Both the position numbers and the translations under genes were made by a program. A stretch of DNA of 64,000 nt from Paenibacillus kyungheensis (GTDB taxonomy: Bacteria > Bacillota > Bacilli > Paenibacillales > Paenibacillaceae), in NCBI RefSeq assembly GCF_028606985.1, contig NZ_CP117416.1, positions 4,899,001-4,963,000 of the forward strand. The letters are read 5' to 3'. Each line of letters opens with the position of its first letter. Positions within the stretch are counted from its first letter, which is position 1. Under the pieces are notes generated by a model that ran no database searches, was not told where the DNA came from, and worked only from the letters and a program-made list of their open reading frames with translations. Positions 55,080 through 63,999 of the stretch are shown here, in pieces.

Positions 55080-55181
55080 TGTATTTCCTTCTTTCTTATA
55101 ACTAATTTATAGTATATATTATTTTATCGGTTAGTTATTATAAATTTGTATACCTATATTCAAAAAGATTGGAGTTCTACG

Positions 55182-56261
55182 ATGGAAAATTTTAAAGATC
55201 GATTTAGCGAATCTTTTTTACAGCATTTTGTTGATGTGATGATAGAACAATCTTCCAAGTTCCAAGCAGATCTATTTTTGCAACAGATTTATGATGATCG
55301 GTGGCACGAACTTGCGTTCAAACAACGGTTACGGCATATTGCTGAAGCGATTACGGTTGCTCTTCCTCTACCTTATCCGCAAGCTATCGATATCTTAATT
55401 CAGGCGGCTCCCTACTGTCGGGGTGTAGAATATTTATTTTTCCCGGATTATGTAGAGTTAAATGGGCTGGAGCATTTGGATGTGTCGATACGTGCTTTGG
55501 AAGTATTCACTGTGTATTCCAGTGCTGAATTTGCTGTACGTCCTTTTATTATTCGATATCCGGCACAGATGTTAGAGCAGATGGATCGCTGGATCGTAAG
55601 CGATAATGAGCATCTACGCCGTCTGGCGAGTGAAGGATTCCGTCCACGCTTACCCTGGGCGACCCAGTTGCCTTTATTTATTCAAGATCCATCGCCAACG
55701 CTAGAACGATTAACCAAGCTTAACAACGATCCTTCGCTTTATGTACGTAAAAGTGTAGCCAATCATCTAAATGATATTGCCAAAGACCATCCTGATCGTA
55801 TCGCCGAGTTAGCTCAACAATGGTATGGTCATCATACTCATACAGATTGGATTGTTCGTCACGGCTGTCGTACACTGCTGAAGCGTGATCATCCTGCTAT
55901 ATTGCAATTGTTCGGCTATATCGCCAGTGAAGACGTACATATAACCCATTTTCAAGTACAGCCGACTACAGTGATGATGGGCGATTATGTTGAGTTTTCA
56001 TTTACACTGGTTAACGAATCGGCTACAGACCAATCGTTGCGGATTGATTACGAGATTCATCATATGAAAGCAAACGGCAAAAATGCTCCTAAACGGTTCA
56101 AATGGACAGCCAAATCTTTCGCTTCTGGCACCCATGTTATCCGCAAAAAGCATCTATTTAAAGAAATTACTACACGTAAATATTATGCAGGTATCCATTA
56201 TGTATCGATCTATATTAATGGTGTAGAGCAAGATAAAGCTTCGTTTATGTTAGAGCTGTAG
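55182..56261 (+). CDS. alkC: 3-methyladenine DNA glycosylase, AlkC type
   Basis: Alkylation-damage repair protein made of HEAT-like repeats (AlkD/AlkC superfamily): QRLRHIAEAITVALPLPY, then EVFTVYSSAEFAVRPFII, LRRLASEGFRPRLPW and DPSLYVRKSVANHLNDIAKD. The final 100 residues (MMGDYVEFSFTLVNESATDQ, then GIHYVSIYINGVEQDKASF) look like the Ig-like domain that marks AlkC rather than AlkD. It excises cationic alkylated bases without flipping them. A GGAG site favours ATG 55182 over the frame from 55146. Single gene with a terminator, between two nitroreductase genes. Confidence 0.87.
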   Translation: MENFKDRFSESFLQHFVDVMIEQSSKFQADLFLQQIYDDRWHELAFKQRLRHIAEAITVALPLPYPQAIDILIQAAPYCRGVEYLFFPDYVELNGLEHLDVSIRALEVFTVYSSAEFAVRPFIIRYPAQMLEQMDRWIVSDNEHLRRLASEGFRPRLPWATQLPLFIQDPSPTLERLTKLNNDPSLYVRKSVANHLNDIAKDHPDRIAELAQQWYGHHTHTDWIVRHGCRTLLKRDHPAILQLFGYIASEDVHITHFQVQPTTVMMGDYVEFSFTLVNESATDQSLRIDYEIHHMKANGKNAPKRFKWTAKSFASGTHVIRKKHLFKEITTRKYYAGIHYVSIYINGVEQDKASFMLEL

Positions 56262-56342
56262 CTCACTTCAGCATTATCATTGCTTATGGCTTTTATTATG
56301 AAATACCACTCTTATATACCATCCAGATAGAATCATTCCAGC

Positions 56343-56391
56343 AAAAAAAGCAAGCCAGCTACAGCATTTAACTGTAGTTAGCTTGCTTTTT
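56343..56391. terminator. Bidirectional rho-independent terminator
   Basis: AAGCAAGC-c-AGCTACAG pairs with CTGTAGTTAGCTTGCTT, with A and T tracts on either side. Confidence 0.88.
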
Positions 56392-56402
56392 GTTATGAGC
56401 CA

Positions 56403-57005
56403 TTATTTCAAAACGCGAATACGTTCTTCAAGCGGCTTGAACTCTTTGTCGCCTGCAGGTGCTGTTGGCTTACCAAATGGCATTTCTGCAACCAATTTCC
56501 ATGATTCTGGAATATCCCATTCTGCTTTGATCTTCTCATCAATCAATGGATTGTAATGCTGTAGTGAAGCGCCATAACCTTCAGCTTCAAGCAATGTCCA
56601 GATCAAATATTGATGCATACCGGAAGATTGTTGTGACCATACCGGGAAGTTATCTTGATATGCTTGGAACTGCTCTTGCATACCACGAATAACCGACTCA
56701 TCTTCGAAAAATAGGATCGTACCATAACCAGCTTGGAAGCTATCCATTTTTTCTTGTGTAGGGCCGAATTTGTCAGCAGGTACGATTTCTTTTAGAATAT
56801 CCGTTGTAAATTGCCATAGTTGATCATGTTTTTCACCTAACAACACAATTACACGAGCACTTTGAGAGTTAAATGCGGATGGTGTATGTAGTACCACCTC
56901 TTCTACAATCTCTTGAATACGTTCGTCAGAAGTTACAGCTTCTTTGCTAATACCATAGATACTTCTTCTGTTCTTCATTGCACTAAGTATATCTGGATTC
57001 GTCAT
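56403..57005 (-). CDS. Nitroreductase family protein (YdgI/NfsB-like)
   Basis: FMN-dependent reductase: KNRRSIYGISKEAVTSDERI at the N-terminus, HTPSAFNSQSARVIVLLGE, and LEAEGYGASLQHYNPLID. It is a hydroperoxide/nitro reductase-like protein with unknown natural substrate. AAGGAGG points to ATG 57005, three codons inside the longest frame. It is only distantly like the nitroreductase at 54444, so the two are not a recent duplication. It diverges from the DUF72 gene. Confidence 0.88.
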   Translation of the reverse strand: MTNPDILSAMKNRRSIYGISKEAVTSDERIQEIVEEVVLHTPSAFNSQSARVIVLLGEKHDQLWQFTTDILKEIVPADKFGPTQEKMDSFQAGYGTILFFEDESVIRGMQEQFQAYQDNFPVWSQQSSGMHQYLIWTLLEAEGYGASLQHYNPLIDEKIKAEWDIPESWKLVAEMPFGKPTAPAGDKEFKPLEERIRVLK

Positions 57006-57287
57006 TACAATCATCCTCCTTCAATCAAATTGAGTACGGAAATATAATTGGTGCTCCTATGTTATTTACCCATTGTTATAAAAAACTATCAGTAACGTAC
57101 AAAAATAAAGAGAAATACAATGTACTTTCTTGATCTATACATCTGTAAAGCTCGCTATAAGTATAGAAAAATAATACATATGTAGAGACACGATCATTTC
57201 ATTTGTTTAAGGATTTATCTCTTTCGTTTAATACTACTTAGAATTCAAAATTATTATCCAATTAGAGACGCTAGGAGGGAAATGAGC

Positions 57288-58139
57288 ATGATTGAGATCG
57301 GACTTACCGGATTCGGAGATCATCCCGAACTCTATGGCAAAATCAAAGCGCCAGAACGATTACCTACGTATAGTGAACATTTTCCTATCGTTGAAATAGA
57401 TAGTTCGTTTTATGCCGTTCAACCTGTCAAAAATGTAACCAAATGGGTAGAACAGACGCCTGATCATTTTGGGTTTGTATTCAAAGCGTATCAAGGGATG
57501 ACCGGACATTTACGCGGGAAAAAGAACTATTTCGATACCAAAGAAGAAATGTTCCAAGCATTCCATGTGTCGTTGCAACCGGCGATCGATGCAGGCAAAT
57601 TAAGGATGGCATTATTTCAATATCCACCGTGGTTTGAATGTAATCGTGACAATGTCGATACCCTGCGCGAAACACGTGAACTCATGGGCGATATTCCTTG
57701 TGCTTTAGAATTTCGTAATCAAACCTGGTATATGCCAGAATTCCGCGAAAAGACACTGGACTTTATGCGTAAAGAAGATTGGATTCATACGATTGTTGAT
57801 GAACCTCAAGCAGGCATGGGCTCGATTCCGATCATTACCGCCGCTACTTCCAAACAAGCAACCTATGTACGTATGCATGGACGCAATGTAGATGGCTGGC
57901 ACAAAAGTAGTGATCCAAATTGGCGCAAGCTCAGATATCTGTATAAGTACAATACCGAAGAGTTAACAGAATGGCGGGATCGACTGCTAGAGATTCAGAA
58001 CCAGTCCGAACATGTCTATGTGGTATTCAATAACAATTCGGCTGGCGATGCGACGCCAAATGCCAAAGAGTTAATTGAGATGTTAGCTGACAAAAATGTG
58101 TTGTCTGAAAAACATGATATCGGAAGTTCTTCATCATAA
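57288..58139 (+). CDS. DUF72 (YecE-type) TIM-barrel protein
   Basis: Conserved family with YecE/YunF: LPTYSEHFPIVEIDSSFYAV, then FGFVFKAYQGMTGH, FQYPPWFECN, ALEFRNQTWY, and YVVFNNNSAGDATPNA at the end. The motifs and length match the family, but its biochemical function is not established. An AGGAGGG site is 8 nt before ATG 57288, better than ATG 57282. Single gene followed by a terminator. Confidence 0.9.
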   Translation: MIEIGLTGFGDHPELYGKIKAPERLPTYSEHFPIVEIDSSFYAVQPVKNVTKWVEQTPDHFGFVFKAYQGMTGHLRGKKNYFDTKEEMFQAFHVSLQPAIDAGKLRMALFQYPPWFECNRDNVDTLRETRELMGDIPCALEFRNQTWYMPEFREKTLDFMRKEDWIHTIVDEPQAGMGSIPIITAATSKQATYVRMHGRNVDGWHKSSDPNWRKLRYLYKYNTEELTEWRDRLLEIQNQSEHVYVVFNNNSAGDATPNAKELIEMLADKNVLSEKHDIGSSSS

Positions 58140-58177
58140 TATATTTTAATGTAGTTTATATCGCTATTTTTGTACGT

Positions 58178-58216
58178 AAAAAAGTCATATCTCTTAATAA
58201 GAGATATGACTTTTTG
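58178..58216. terminator. Bidirectional rho-independent terminator
   Basis: AAAAAGTCATATCTCTT pairs with AAGAGATATGACTTTTT around a 4-nt loop between the DUF72 and phosphatase genes. Confidence 0.9.
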
Positions 58217-58227
58217 CTTGGTATCAC

Positions 58228-59898
58228 TTATGAAAATAAATCAATAGCATCTTGTGGTACATAAGTCTGTACACCGTTATGAATAACATTGCCTTTGAGC
58301 TTCACCGTTTTACCATTCCAGTCTGCTGTATTTTTAAATACAGGCAAACGCAATGTATCGTTTCCTTTGGTGACTACCACCACTGGATTACGAGCATCGG
58401 TCGCATCCCATTTGACGGTAGCGCCTTTAGCTGCAAAAGCAGTTTTGGCTGGTACAAATAATTGCTTGGATACATCTGCTAGATCCACTTGCAATGCTGA
58501 AGCCATATAACCAGCGATATCACTATTTTCCACAACTCCTGTTAACTGTACACCGCCCGGTGCATACGAATACAGAGCCACTTCACCGCCAGTATGACCG
58601 CCTGTTGTCCAGCCGATATGAGCACGTTTGCTAATCATTGGACCGACTGCGTAATTCATACGTCCTTTTTCGGCTGCTTTGATTGTAGCGATCTCTTCTT
58701 TTGTCAGATCAGTAATACCATAGTATTGTTTCATCACTGCTTTGATATTGGTACGGTTACTATTGAATTTCTCTTCTAATCCTTCACCGGTTGTTTTTGC
58801 TTTTTTCAACGGAGCAATAAAGGTAGACAACGGTTCTTCGTCATATGTTCCGGTTGTGCCTGCATCCCCAATCGTAATCCCGCCGTTACCATGATCGGTA
58901 GCCGCAATCACTAATGTATTCTGATCTTGTTTGGCAAAAGCAAGTGCTTTCGCAACAGCGCGATCAAAAGCATTCACTTCACTAATAATCCCGATCGGAT
59001 CATTGGCATGAGCGGCCCAATCCACTTTACTACCTTCTACCATTAAGAAAAATCCTTCTTCATTTTGGGAAAGGACTTGAATCGCTTTGTCTGTCATTTC
59101 CGCTATACTTGGTTGCTTCACAGGATCACGATCCATATCGTTTGCCATCGCTGTATCGGCAAACATTCCCCATAACTTGCCGGAAGAAACGGCTTTTAGT
59201 TCTGCTGTATTTTTAACGATATTATAACCGGAGCTCGCAATCACTTTGGTCAAATCTTCGCCATCTTCACGACCTGCTGGTGTAAAGTATGTCGCTCCGC
59301 CACCAAGTACCACATCCATACCTGCATACACTTGTTGTTCGCTCAAAGCATCGTAATTGCTTCGATCTGGATAATGAGCACTAAAGTCTGCCGGAGTCGC
59401 ATGCATAATTTCAGAAGTCGCTATAATCCCTGTCGATTTACCTGCTAATCTTGCTGCTTCTACAATATTGGCAACAGGTTTTTTAGCATCACCAGATGCT
59501 AATTTGGGAAGCCCTGGCATTGTATTTTGATCAGGCAATACGCCTACATAACCGGTATGTGATTTGAATCCTGTAGCAAAAGCTGTTCCTGCGGGAGCCG
59601 AGTCAGCGATAGCGGCATCCGCAGAATATGTACGCACAAGTCCGCTTGCCATTTCATCCAGTGCTAATGCTTTGCCTCCATTATACCAACGGGCTAACGT
59701 TGTACCATCCATGCTCATTCCATCTGGAATTAACATAATCACATTTTTGGCACGAATTTCTGGCTGTTCTTTACTCGCCGCACTAACCGTTTCGCCAGCA
59801 AGACCGAGCAGTAATGAGACAGCCAGTGTACCCGCTGTAATAGAAAGGTGCAGCTGATGTAATCTGCGTTTGTTGATCATCTTAAATATAACAATCAT
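58228..59898 (-). CDS. Secreted alkaline phosphatase
   Basis: Hydrolyses phosphate monoesters outside the cell. The signal peptide (about residues 18-41) ends VSAAS. Active-site residues are visible: metal ligand Asp59 in IPDGMS, the nucleophile Ser100 in IADSAPAGTAFATG, ATDHGNGG, and TTGGHTGGEVALYSYAPGG near the end. Length (556 aa) is near other Bacillales PhoA-type enzymes. AAGGGG lies directly before ATG 59898, so the true start may be the ATG six codons later, leaving 550 aa. Phosphate control is likely, but I found no clear Pho box. Confidence 0.9.
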   Translation of the reverse strand: MIVIFKMINKRRLHQLHLSITAGTLAVSLLLGLAGETVSAASKEQPEIRAKNVIMLIPDGMSMDGTTLARWYNGGKALALDEMASGLVRTYSADAAIADSAPAGTAFATGFKSHTGYVGVLPDQNTMPGLPKLASGDAKKPVANIVEAARLAGKSTGIIATSEIMHATPADFSAHYPDRSNYDALSEQQVYAGMDVVLGGGATYFTPAGREDGEDLTKVIASSGYNIVKNTAELKAVSSGKLWGMFADTAMANDMDRDPVKQPSIAEMTDKAIQVLSQNEEGFFLMVEGSKVDWAAHANDPIGIISEVNAFDRAVAKALAFAKQDQNTLVIAATDHGNGGITIGDAGTTGTYDEEPLSTFIAPLKKAKTTGEGLEEKFNSNRTNIKAVMKQYYGITDLTKEEIATIKAAEKGRMNYAVGPMISKRAHIGWTTGGHTGGEVALYSYAPGGVQLTGVVENSDIAGYMASALQVDLADVSKQLFVPAKTAFAAKGATVKWDATDARNPVVVVTKGNDTLRLPVFKNTADWNGKTVKLKGNVIHNGVQTYVPQDAIDLFS

Positions 59899-60070
59899 CC
59901 CCTTTTTTCTTTATGAACAGGATGATTGTAGCAATCAATGATCAATTTAATACCTTTATTACGTGCAATCTTTGTTAAAATCAAACCTAATCATTAACGC
60001 TATATTAAATCTTTTATTTCATATGTCATTATTCAAATAAACCTTATAAAACCTTTTATACAGGCAATAT

Positions 60071-61399
60071 TTACACATTATTCACGATTTTTTTATAGAT
60101 TTCAATCGCACTTGCACGTGATTGTTTAAGATCAACGATCGCATTTTTTTGCGGTTGATGAATTTCTTTCGCAGATAAGTGTTTTAGCTCTGGCATCCAT
60201 TCACGAATATAGTCGCCTTCTGGATCATACTTGGCAGACTGAGTTACTGGATTGACTACCCGGAAATAAGGAGCCGAATTGATACCTAAGGAAGCACACC
60301 ACATCCAGTTGCCCCGATTGATCACATTATCATAATCCAGTAATTTGCGACGGAAATACTGCTCGCCTAATGTAAAAGGACATTGCAGATTTTTGGTCAA
60401 AAACATACCCGATAAAATCCGCAACCGATTGTGGATTCGCCCTGTTTCATTAAGCTGTCTCATCGACGCATCTATAACTGGAATACCTGTTTCTCCTTTA
60501 TACCATGCTTCAAAATGCTGATCGGTCAATTCAGACAGATCATACTTGTGTTCATATTTAAAATAATGCTCATCATAGATCGCCTGATATAAGTAGAAAT
60601 CACGAAAAGATAGCTGTCGCACCCATTCTTCGTGTCCCTGTGTACGCAAAGCATCGTCAAGCATCTGCCGAATCGAAATCGCTCCAATCGTTACATGTGG
60701 ATTCAGATCGCTAGAGGGATCAATACTGTAATAATCACGTTCTTCACCATAATCAACTATTTTGCTTTGAAGAAATGTATGCAAGATCGGTTCTGGATCT
60801 TCTGCCGGTTCATAATCATCCAATGAAAAAGGTAAATCAAACTCATTCGACAATGGTAAAGGATCACGCGAAACATGCAAGTCTTTGAGACTGATACTGG
60901 ACGCATGATTAGGATGCTGTTCGAGAAAGTCTAACCATTTACGATGAAAGGGAGCAAACACTTTATAAAATCCATCTTTGCCTGTGAAATCTGTAAATGG
61001 CTCGACATCGATTAACATATGATCGACAAGTAATGTAAAAGCGACATCGGCTTTGTCTGCAACAGCTTTTAATTTGCGATCTCGTTCTTTGGCATACGGA
61101 GTAAAATCGCGGTGAGTCACCACTTCATCAATATCAAGCTTGTCCAATACCTGCTCTAACACCGTATCAGGCTGTCCATATACGATATGTAACGTTTTGT
61201 GTTGAGCTTGATATAACTTCTGGAGACGATGCACATGGCGTAGAAAGTTCACACCGCTATGCTCTTTTTCTCTTCCTTTTCGCAATAAAAAAGGATCAAT
61301 AATCAGTAGATGTACACTTTGTGCTTCGGCGTCATGAATATAATTAAATCCGACTAGATCATGAGCTCGCAAATCTTTGCGATGAATAAATAATTTCAA
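60071..61399 (-). CDS. phr: Deoxyribodipyrimidine photolyase
   Basis: Uses blue light and FAD to repair UV-made pyrimidine dimers. The N-terminal photolyase domain begins LFIHRKDLRAHDL; FAD-binding motifs are WVRQLSFRDFYLYQ, GETGIPVIDASMRQL, GRIHNRLRILSGMFLTKNL and NRGNWMWCASLG. AGGAGG lies 8 nt before a TTG at 61399, which is the likely start. It is followed upstream by a HAD phosphatase gene 45 nt away, so the two may form one transcript. Confidence 0.94.
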   Translation of the reverse strand: MKLFIHRKDLRAHDLVGFNYIHDAEAQSVHLLIIDPFLLRKGREKEHSGVNFLRHVHRLQKLYQAQHKTLHIVYGQPDTVLEQVLDKLDIDEVVTHRDFTPYAKERDRKLKAVADKADVAFTLLVDHMLIDVEPFTDFTGKDGFYKVFAPFHRKWLDFLEQHPNHASSISLKDLHVSRDPLPLSNEFDLPFSLDDYEPAEDPEPILHTFLQSKIVDYGEERDYYSIDPSSDLNPHVTIGAISIRQMLDDALRTQGHEEWVRQLSFRDFYLYQAIYDEHYFKYEHKYDLSELTDQHFEAWYKGETGIPVIDASMRQLNETGRIHNRLRILSGMFLTKNLQCPFTLGEQYFRRKLLDYDNVINRGNWMWCASLGINSAPYFRVVNPVTQSAKYDPEGDYIREWMPELKHLSAKEIHQPQKNAIVDLKQSRASAIEIYKKIVNNV

Positions 61400-61444
61400 A
61401 AGGAATTCCTCCTATAATGTACGTCTGCTACTCTTTATTAGGGA

Positions 61445-62113
61445 TTACCCTTTTGCCGTACTTTCATTCAACCGTTCAATGATTTCAGTCAACGTCATAT
61501 CTGTCATAGATGTTAATCGTAGATCATGGTGTTCAAATGGCAAAAAGGATGTCACCGGATTCGGCACAATCGTACAGCGTAATCCAGCGGCTTTGGCGGC
61601 AGTCAATCCATTTAACGAATCTTCAAAAGCCAGTGCTTCGTACGGTTCAACTCCAAGCGCTGTCACCACCTGTGTATACAATTCTGGATCAGGTTTCACT
61701 TTGGTGACATCATCACTGGTGCGAATGACTTGAAAATAGTCTGCCAATCCTAGCTTCGTTAAAAAGCGCTCAATCCATGCACGATTCGAGCTGGTTGCCA
61801 GACCTATTTTCAATCCCAATTGCTGTGCTTCGGCTAGATACTCATGTACACCTGCGCGAGCTTCTAAATGTTCCATTTTCTGATCGTGTAAACGGCTGAC
61901 CGCTTGATCCACTTCTGCTGAAATACCCGGTTGCTTCAATGTGAGATCAATATAATCTAGAAATTCTGTTCCATGTGTACCAATACTCGGTGCAAATTGT
62001 TCCAGCGCAAGCTCCATTTTATACGTACGCAGTACCTCTTGATAACACTCAAACCACACACTTTCGGTATCCAATATTAACCCATCAAAATCAAAAACAA
62101 CTGCTTTTATCAT
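61445..62113 (-). CDS. HAD-superfamily phosphatase (beta-phosphoglucomutase-like)
   Basis: Motif I is FDFDGLILDTE (nucleophile Asp8, Asp10), motif II LATSSN, motif III KPDPELYTQV, and motif IV FEDSLNGLTAAKAAG, all complete. The cap domain is the four-helix type of the beta-phosphoglucomutase/phosphoglycolate group. It dephosphorylates or isomerises a small phosphosugar; the exact substrate is unknown. An AAGGGG site precedes the ATG. It lies 45 nt ahead of the photolyase gene. Confidence 0.9.
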   Translation of the reverse strand: MIKAVVFDFDGLILDTESVWFECYQEVLRTYKMELALEQFAPSIGTHGTEFLDYIDLTLKQPGISAEVDQAVSRLHDQKMEHLEARAGVHEYLAEAQQLGLKIGLATSSNRAWIERFLTKLGLADYFQVIRTSDDVTKVKPDPELYTQVVTALGVEPYEALAFEDSLNGLTAAKAAGLRCTIVPNPVTSFLPFEHHDLRLTSMTDMTLTEIIERLNESTAKG

Positions 62114-62258
62114 TCCCTTTTCTCCCCTTTAGTCCAAGTATTTATCTACATCTATTTAGTCGTTAAATCGTTTATCACATCAGCTATTTCCCTATCTCTT
62201 TTCTTTTTAAACATTTTGTCTGTTCATGTAATCTTTTGTCAAACGATTAAGACAGATT

Positions 62259-62284
62259 GTTTAAATCACAATGCTGTCGGGTAA
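62259..62284 (+). promoter_or_regulatory. SigB-type promoter before csbD
   Basis: GTTTAA-N14-GGGTAA matches the sigma-B consensus (GTTTAA / GGGTAT) at 11 of 12 bases, about 110 nt before the CsbD-like start. Confidence 0.55.
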
Positions 62285-62392
62285 TGTTAACTATCAGCGA
62301 GTTCGAGCTAAAGCATAGACGGCTTGTTGATCATTTAAAAATGATTCCTTTACATTAAATACAAATTTATTCTATTTGAACAGGAGATGTTA

Positions 62393-62584
62393 ATGATGAG
62401 TAACGATAACGGTTTGGGCGATAAAGTAAAAGGTGCAGTATCTAAAGCTAAAGGCGAAGTGAAAGATCAAGTAGGTAATGCTACAAATAACACTTCTCTA
62501 CAAGCAGAAGGTAAAGTAGATAAAGCTAAAGGCGCAGTACAACAAAAAGTCGGCGAAGCAAAAGACGATCATAACCGCCACTAA
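62393..62584 (+). CDS. csbD: CsbD-like stress protein
   Basis: Short hydrophilic protein with the CsbD pattern: Gly/Lys/Ala/Asp repeats such as DKVKGAVSKAKGEVKDQVGN and KAKGAVQQKVGEAKD. CsbD proteins accumulate under general stress in Bacillus under SigB control, function unknown. The upstream GTTTAA/GGGTAA promoter fits that. AGGAG precedes tandem ATGs at 62393 and 62396. A terminator follows. Confidence 0.88.
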   Translation: MMSNDNGLGDKVKGAVSKAKGEVKDQVGNATNNTSLQAEGKVDKAKGAVQQKVGEAKDDHNRH

Positions 62585-62638
62585 AATTAAATTTCACCAC
62601 AATCCCCTATAGCATATGCAGTCATAAATATATTTTAT

Positions 62639-62676
62639 AAAAAAACTCACCTCATTTGATACGAGGTGAGTTTTTT
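62639..62676. terminator. Bidirectional rho-independent terminator
   Basis: AAAAAACTCACCTC pairs with GAGGTGAGTTTTTT around a 9-nt loop between csbD and the secreted protein gene. Confidence 0.92.
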
Positions 62677-62693
62677 GTTGCTATTAATTAGTC

Positions 62694-63002
62694 TTATTCT
62701 TTCCCTTTTACAAAAGTACCCGAATCCATCATGATCACAGTAGTAGAAGCATCTACATCGGCATCATCATATACAGTATGCGTATATTCAGGAGCAGGAA
62801 GCGGATGACTAGCATCTACTCGATAAAAAACACCGTATTCGTTGTAAATCGTGCCCACTCTGTTTTGCAGTTCTTCCATTTGTGTAGAACTTGCCAATTG
62901 TTGATCTGTAACTCCATTAGCACTTGCAAAGCTATGCACAGCTACACCAGCAGTCAATACAAGCGCACTTGCTACTGTAATGACACTTAACTTCTTCATC
63001 AT
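62694..63002 (-). CDS. Small secreted hypothetical protein (102 aa)
   Basis: Sec signal peptide at residues 1-27 (ITVASALVLTAGVAVHSFASA), then about 75 hydrophilic residues with an acidic patch (VYDDADVDAST). No known domain. An AGTAGGTGAT site lies before tandem ATGs. A perfect Spo0A box (TGTCGAA) lies 83 nt upstream, so expression may depend on growth phase. Function unknown. Confidence 0.65.
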   Translation of the reverse strand: MMKKLSVITVASALVLTAGVAVHSFASANGVTDQQLASSTQMEELQNRVGTIYNEYGVFYRVDASHPLPAPEYTHTVYDDADVDASTTVIMMDSGTFVKGKE

Positions 63003-63084
63003 AAACGCATCACCTACTTTATTTTATATGTACTTTTTAAATTTAACATTTATTAGATAATAATACCATTTTAAGGTTAATGAT

Positions 63085-63091
63085 TTTCGAC
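63085..63091 (-). promoter_or_regulatory. Spo0A-box candidate
   Basis: TGTCGAA followed by AA within ATTGTCGAAAAT, upstream of the 102-residue secreted protein gene. A single 7-base match could be chance. Confidence 0.35.
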
Positions 63092-63101
63092 AATAAACTA
63101 T

Positions 63102-63284
63102 TTAAGATCTTTCTTGGCGATCTGCAAACAAGAAAATGACAAATACTATGAAAGAAATTAATACGAAATACATATTTTCTACCCAATCGAGTTTATATAA
63201 TGTATCTGTAAACAAGCGATAGAGCACAATCAAAATACCGGATACCACCATAGACAAAATAAAGCTGATAATTTTCTTTTTCAT
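63102..63284 (-). CDS. Small two-helix membrane protein (60 aa)
   Basis: Lysine-rich start (MKKKIISFIL), then two hydrophobic segments (FILSMVVSGILIVLYRLF and YFVLISFIVFVIFLF) and a charged end (ADRQERS). The ribosome site is weak (GGATG about 13 nt away), so the start or even the gene is uncertain. No family recognised. Confidence 0.45.
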   Translation of the reverse strand: MKKKIISFILSMVVSGILIVLYRLFTDTLYKLDWVENMYFVLISFIVFVIFLFADRQERS

Positions 63285-63396
63285 ATATTATATTTGCATC
63301 CATCTCATGATGTCATTGTGGGATGTCCTTTCTTCTAGTTTGTTGAAGTTTTCATTCTAAACTTGTCATCTATATAAATCAAATACCTTCTCAAAC

Positions 63397-63425
63397 AAAA
63401 AAAGACCCAATTTCTTGGGTCTTTT
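63397..63425 (-). terminator. Rho-independent terminator of the last nitroreductase gene
   Basis: AAAGACCCAA pairs with TTGGGTCTTT around a 4-nt loop, followed by seven T on the minus strand. Confidence 0.9.
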
Positions 63426-63453
63426 CGTATATTTAGCAGTGATATTCTGTTTC

Positions 63454-63999
63454 TTATTTAACCCATTGTACGATTTCGTCTAGAGATCTTCTTGCTTTAG
63501 GGCGTAATTCTTTTTCTGTACGGTAGCCAAAAGCAGCCATAACACTTACGCCGTACTCGCCGCTACCCATTAGACCTGCATCGCTCAAAATTTGTTCAAC
63601 TGCTTCTTTTTGGAAGCCTTCGATCGGACAAGAGTCGATACCGATTTCTGCCGCAGCCGTCATCATATTACCTAGTGCAATATAGGTTTGTTTGGAAGCC
63701 CAGTCAAAAAGAGCACGTTCGCTTTCCAACAAGTTCAAGTCTCTTTCTTGGAACTCTTTATAACGTGGAAGAATTGTTTCGAACATTTCTGCTGGCATTT
63801 GTTTTACTTCGATCATTTGATCACGCAAATAATCAGAATCATAACGTACATCTGTACGCGCCAAAATGACTACAAAGTGACTTGCTGTTGGTAATTGACC
63901 TTGTGCACCCCATGTAAATTCACGTAATTTCTCACGCAATTCCGGGCTTTGGATTACTAGAAATTTCCAGGGCTCTGAGCCCACAGAACTTGGTGACAA
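63454..63999 (-). CDS. Nitroreductase family NAD(P)H oxidoreductase (5' part beyond window)
   Basis: FMN-reductase fold with the middle and C-terminal parts: PSSVGSEPWKFLVIQSPELR, QTYIALGNMMTAAAEIGIDSCPIEGF and GVSVMAAFGYRTEKE. The N-terminal FMN-phosphate region (with an Arg-rich helix) must lie beyond position 64000, so about 20-30 residues are missing. The sequence resembles E. coli NfsB-type enzymes. A terminator follows. Third nitroreductase of this region. Confidence 0.9.
   Translation of the reverse strand: MSPSSVGSEPWKFLVIQSPELREKLREFTWGAQGQLPTASHFVVILARTDVRYDSDYLRDQMIEVKQMPAEMFETILPRYKEFQERDLNLLESERALFDWASKQTYIALGNMMTAAAEIGIDSCPIEGFQKEAVEQILSDAGLMGSGEYGVSVMAAFGYRTEKELRPKARRSLDEIVQWVK

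Noticed and set aside
54444-57005. The two nitroreductases as a tandem duplication
   Set aside because: The sequences differ widely beyond family motifs and are separated by alkC and terminators.
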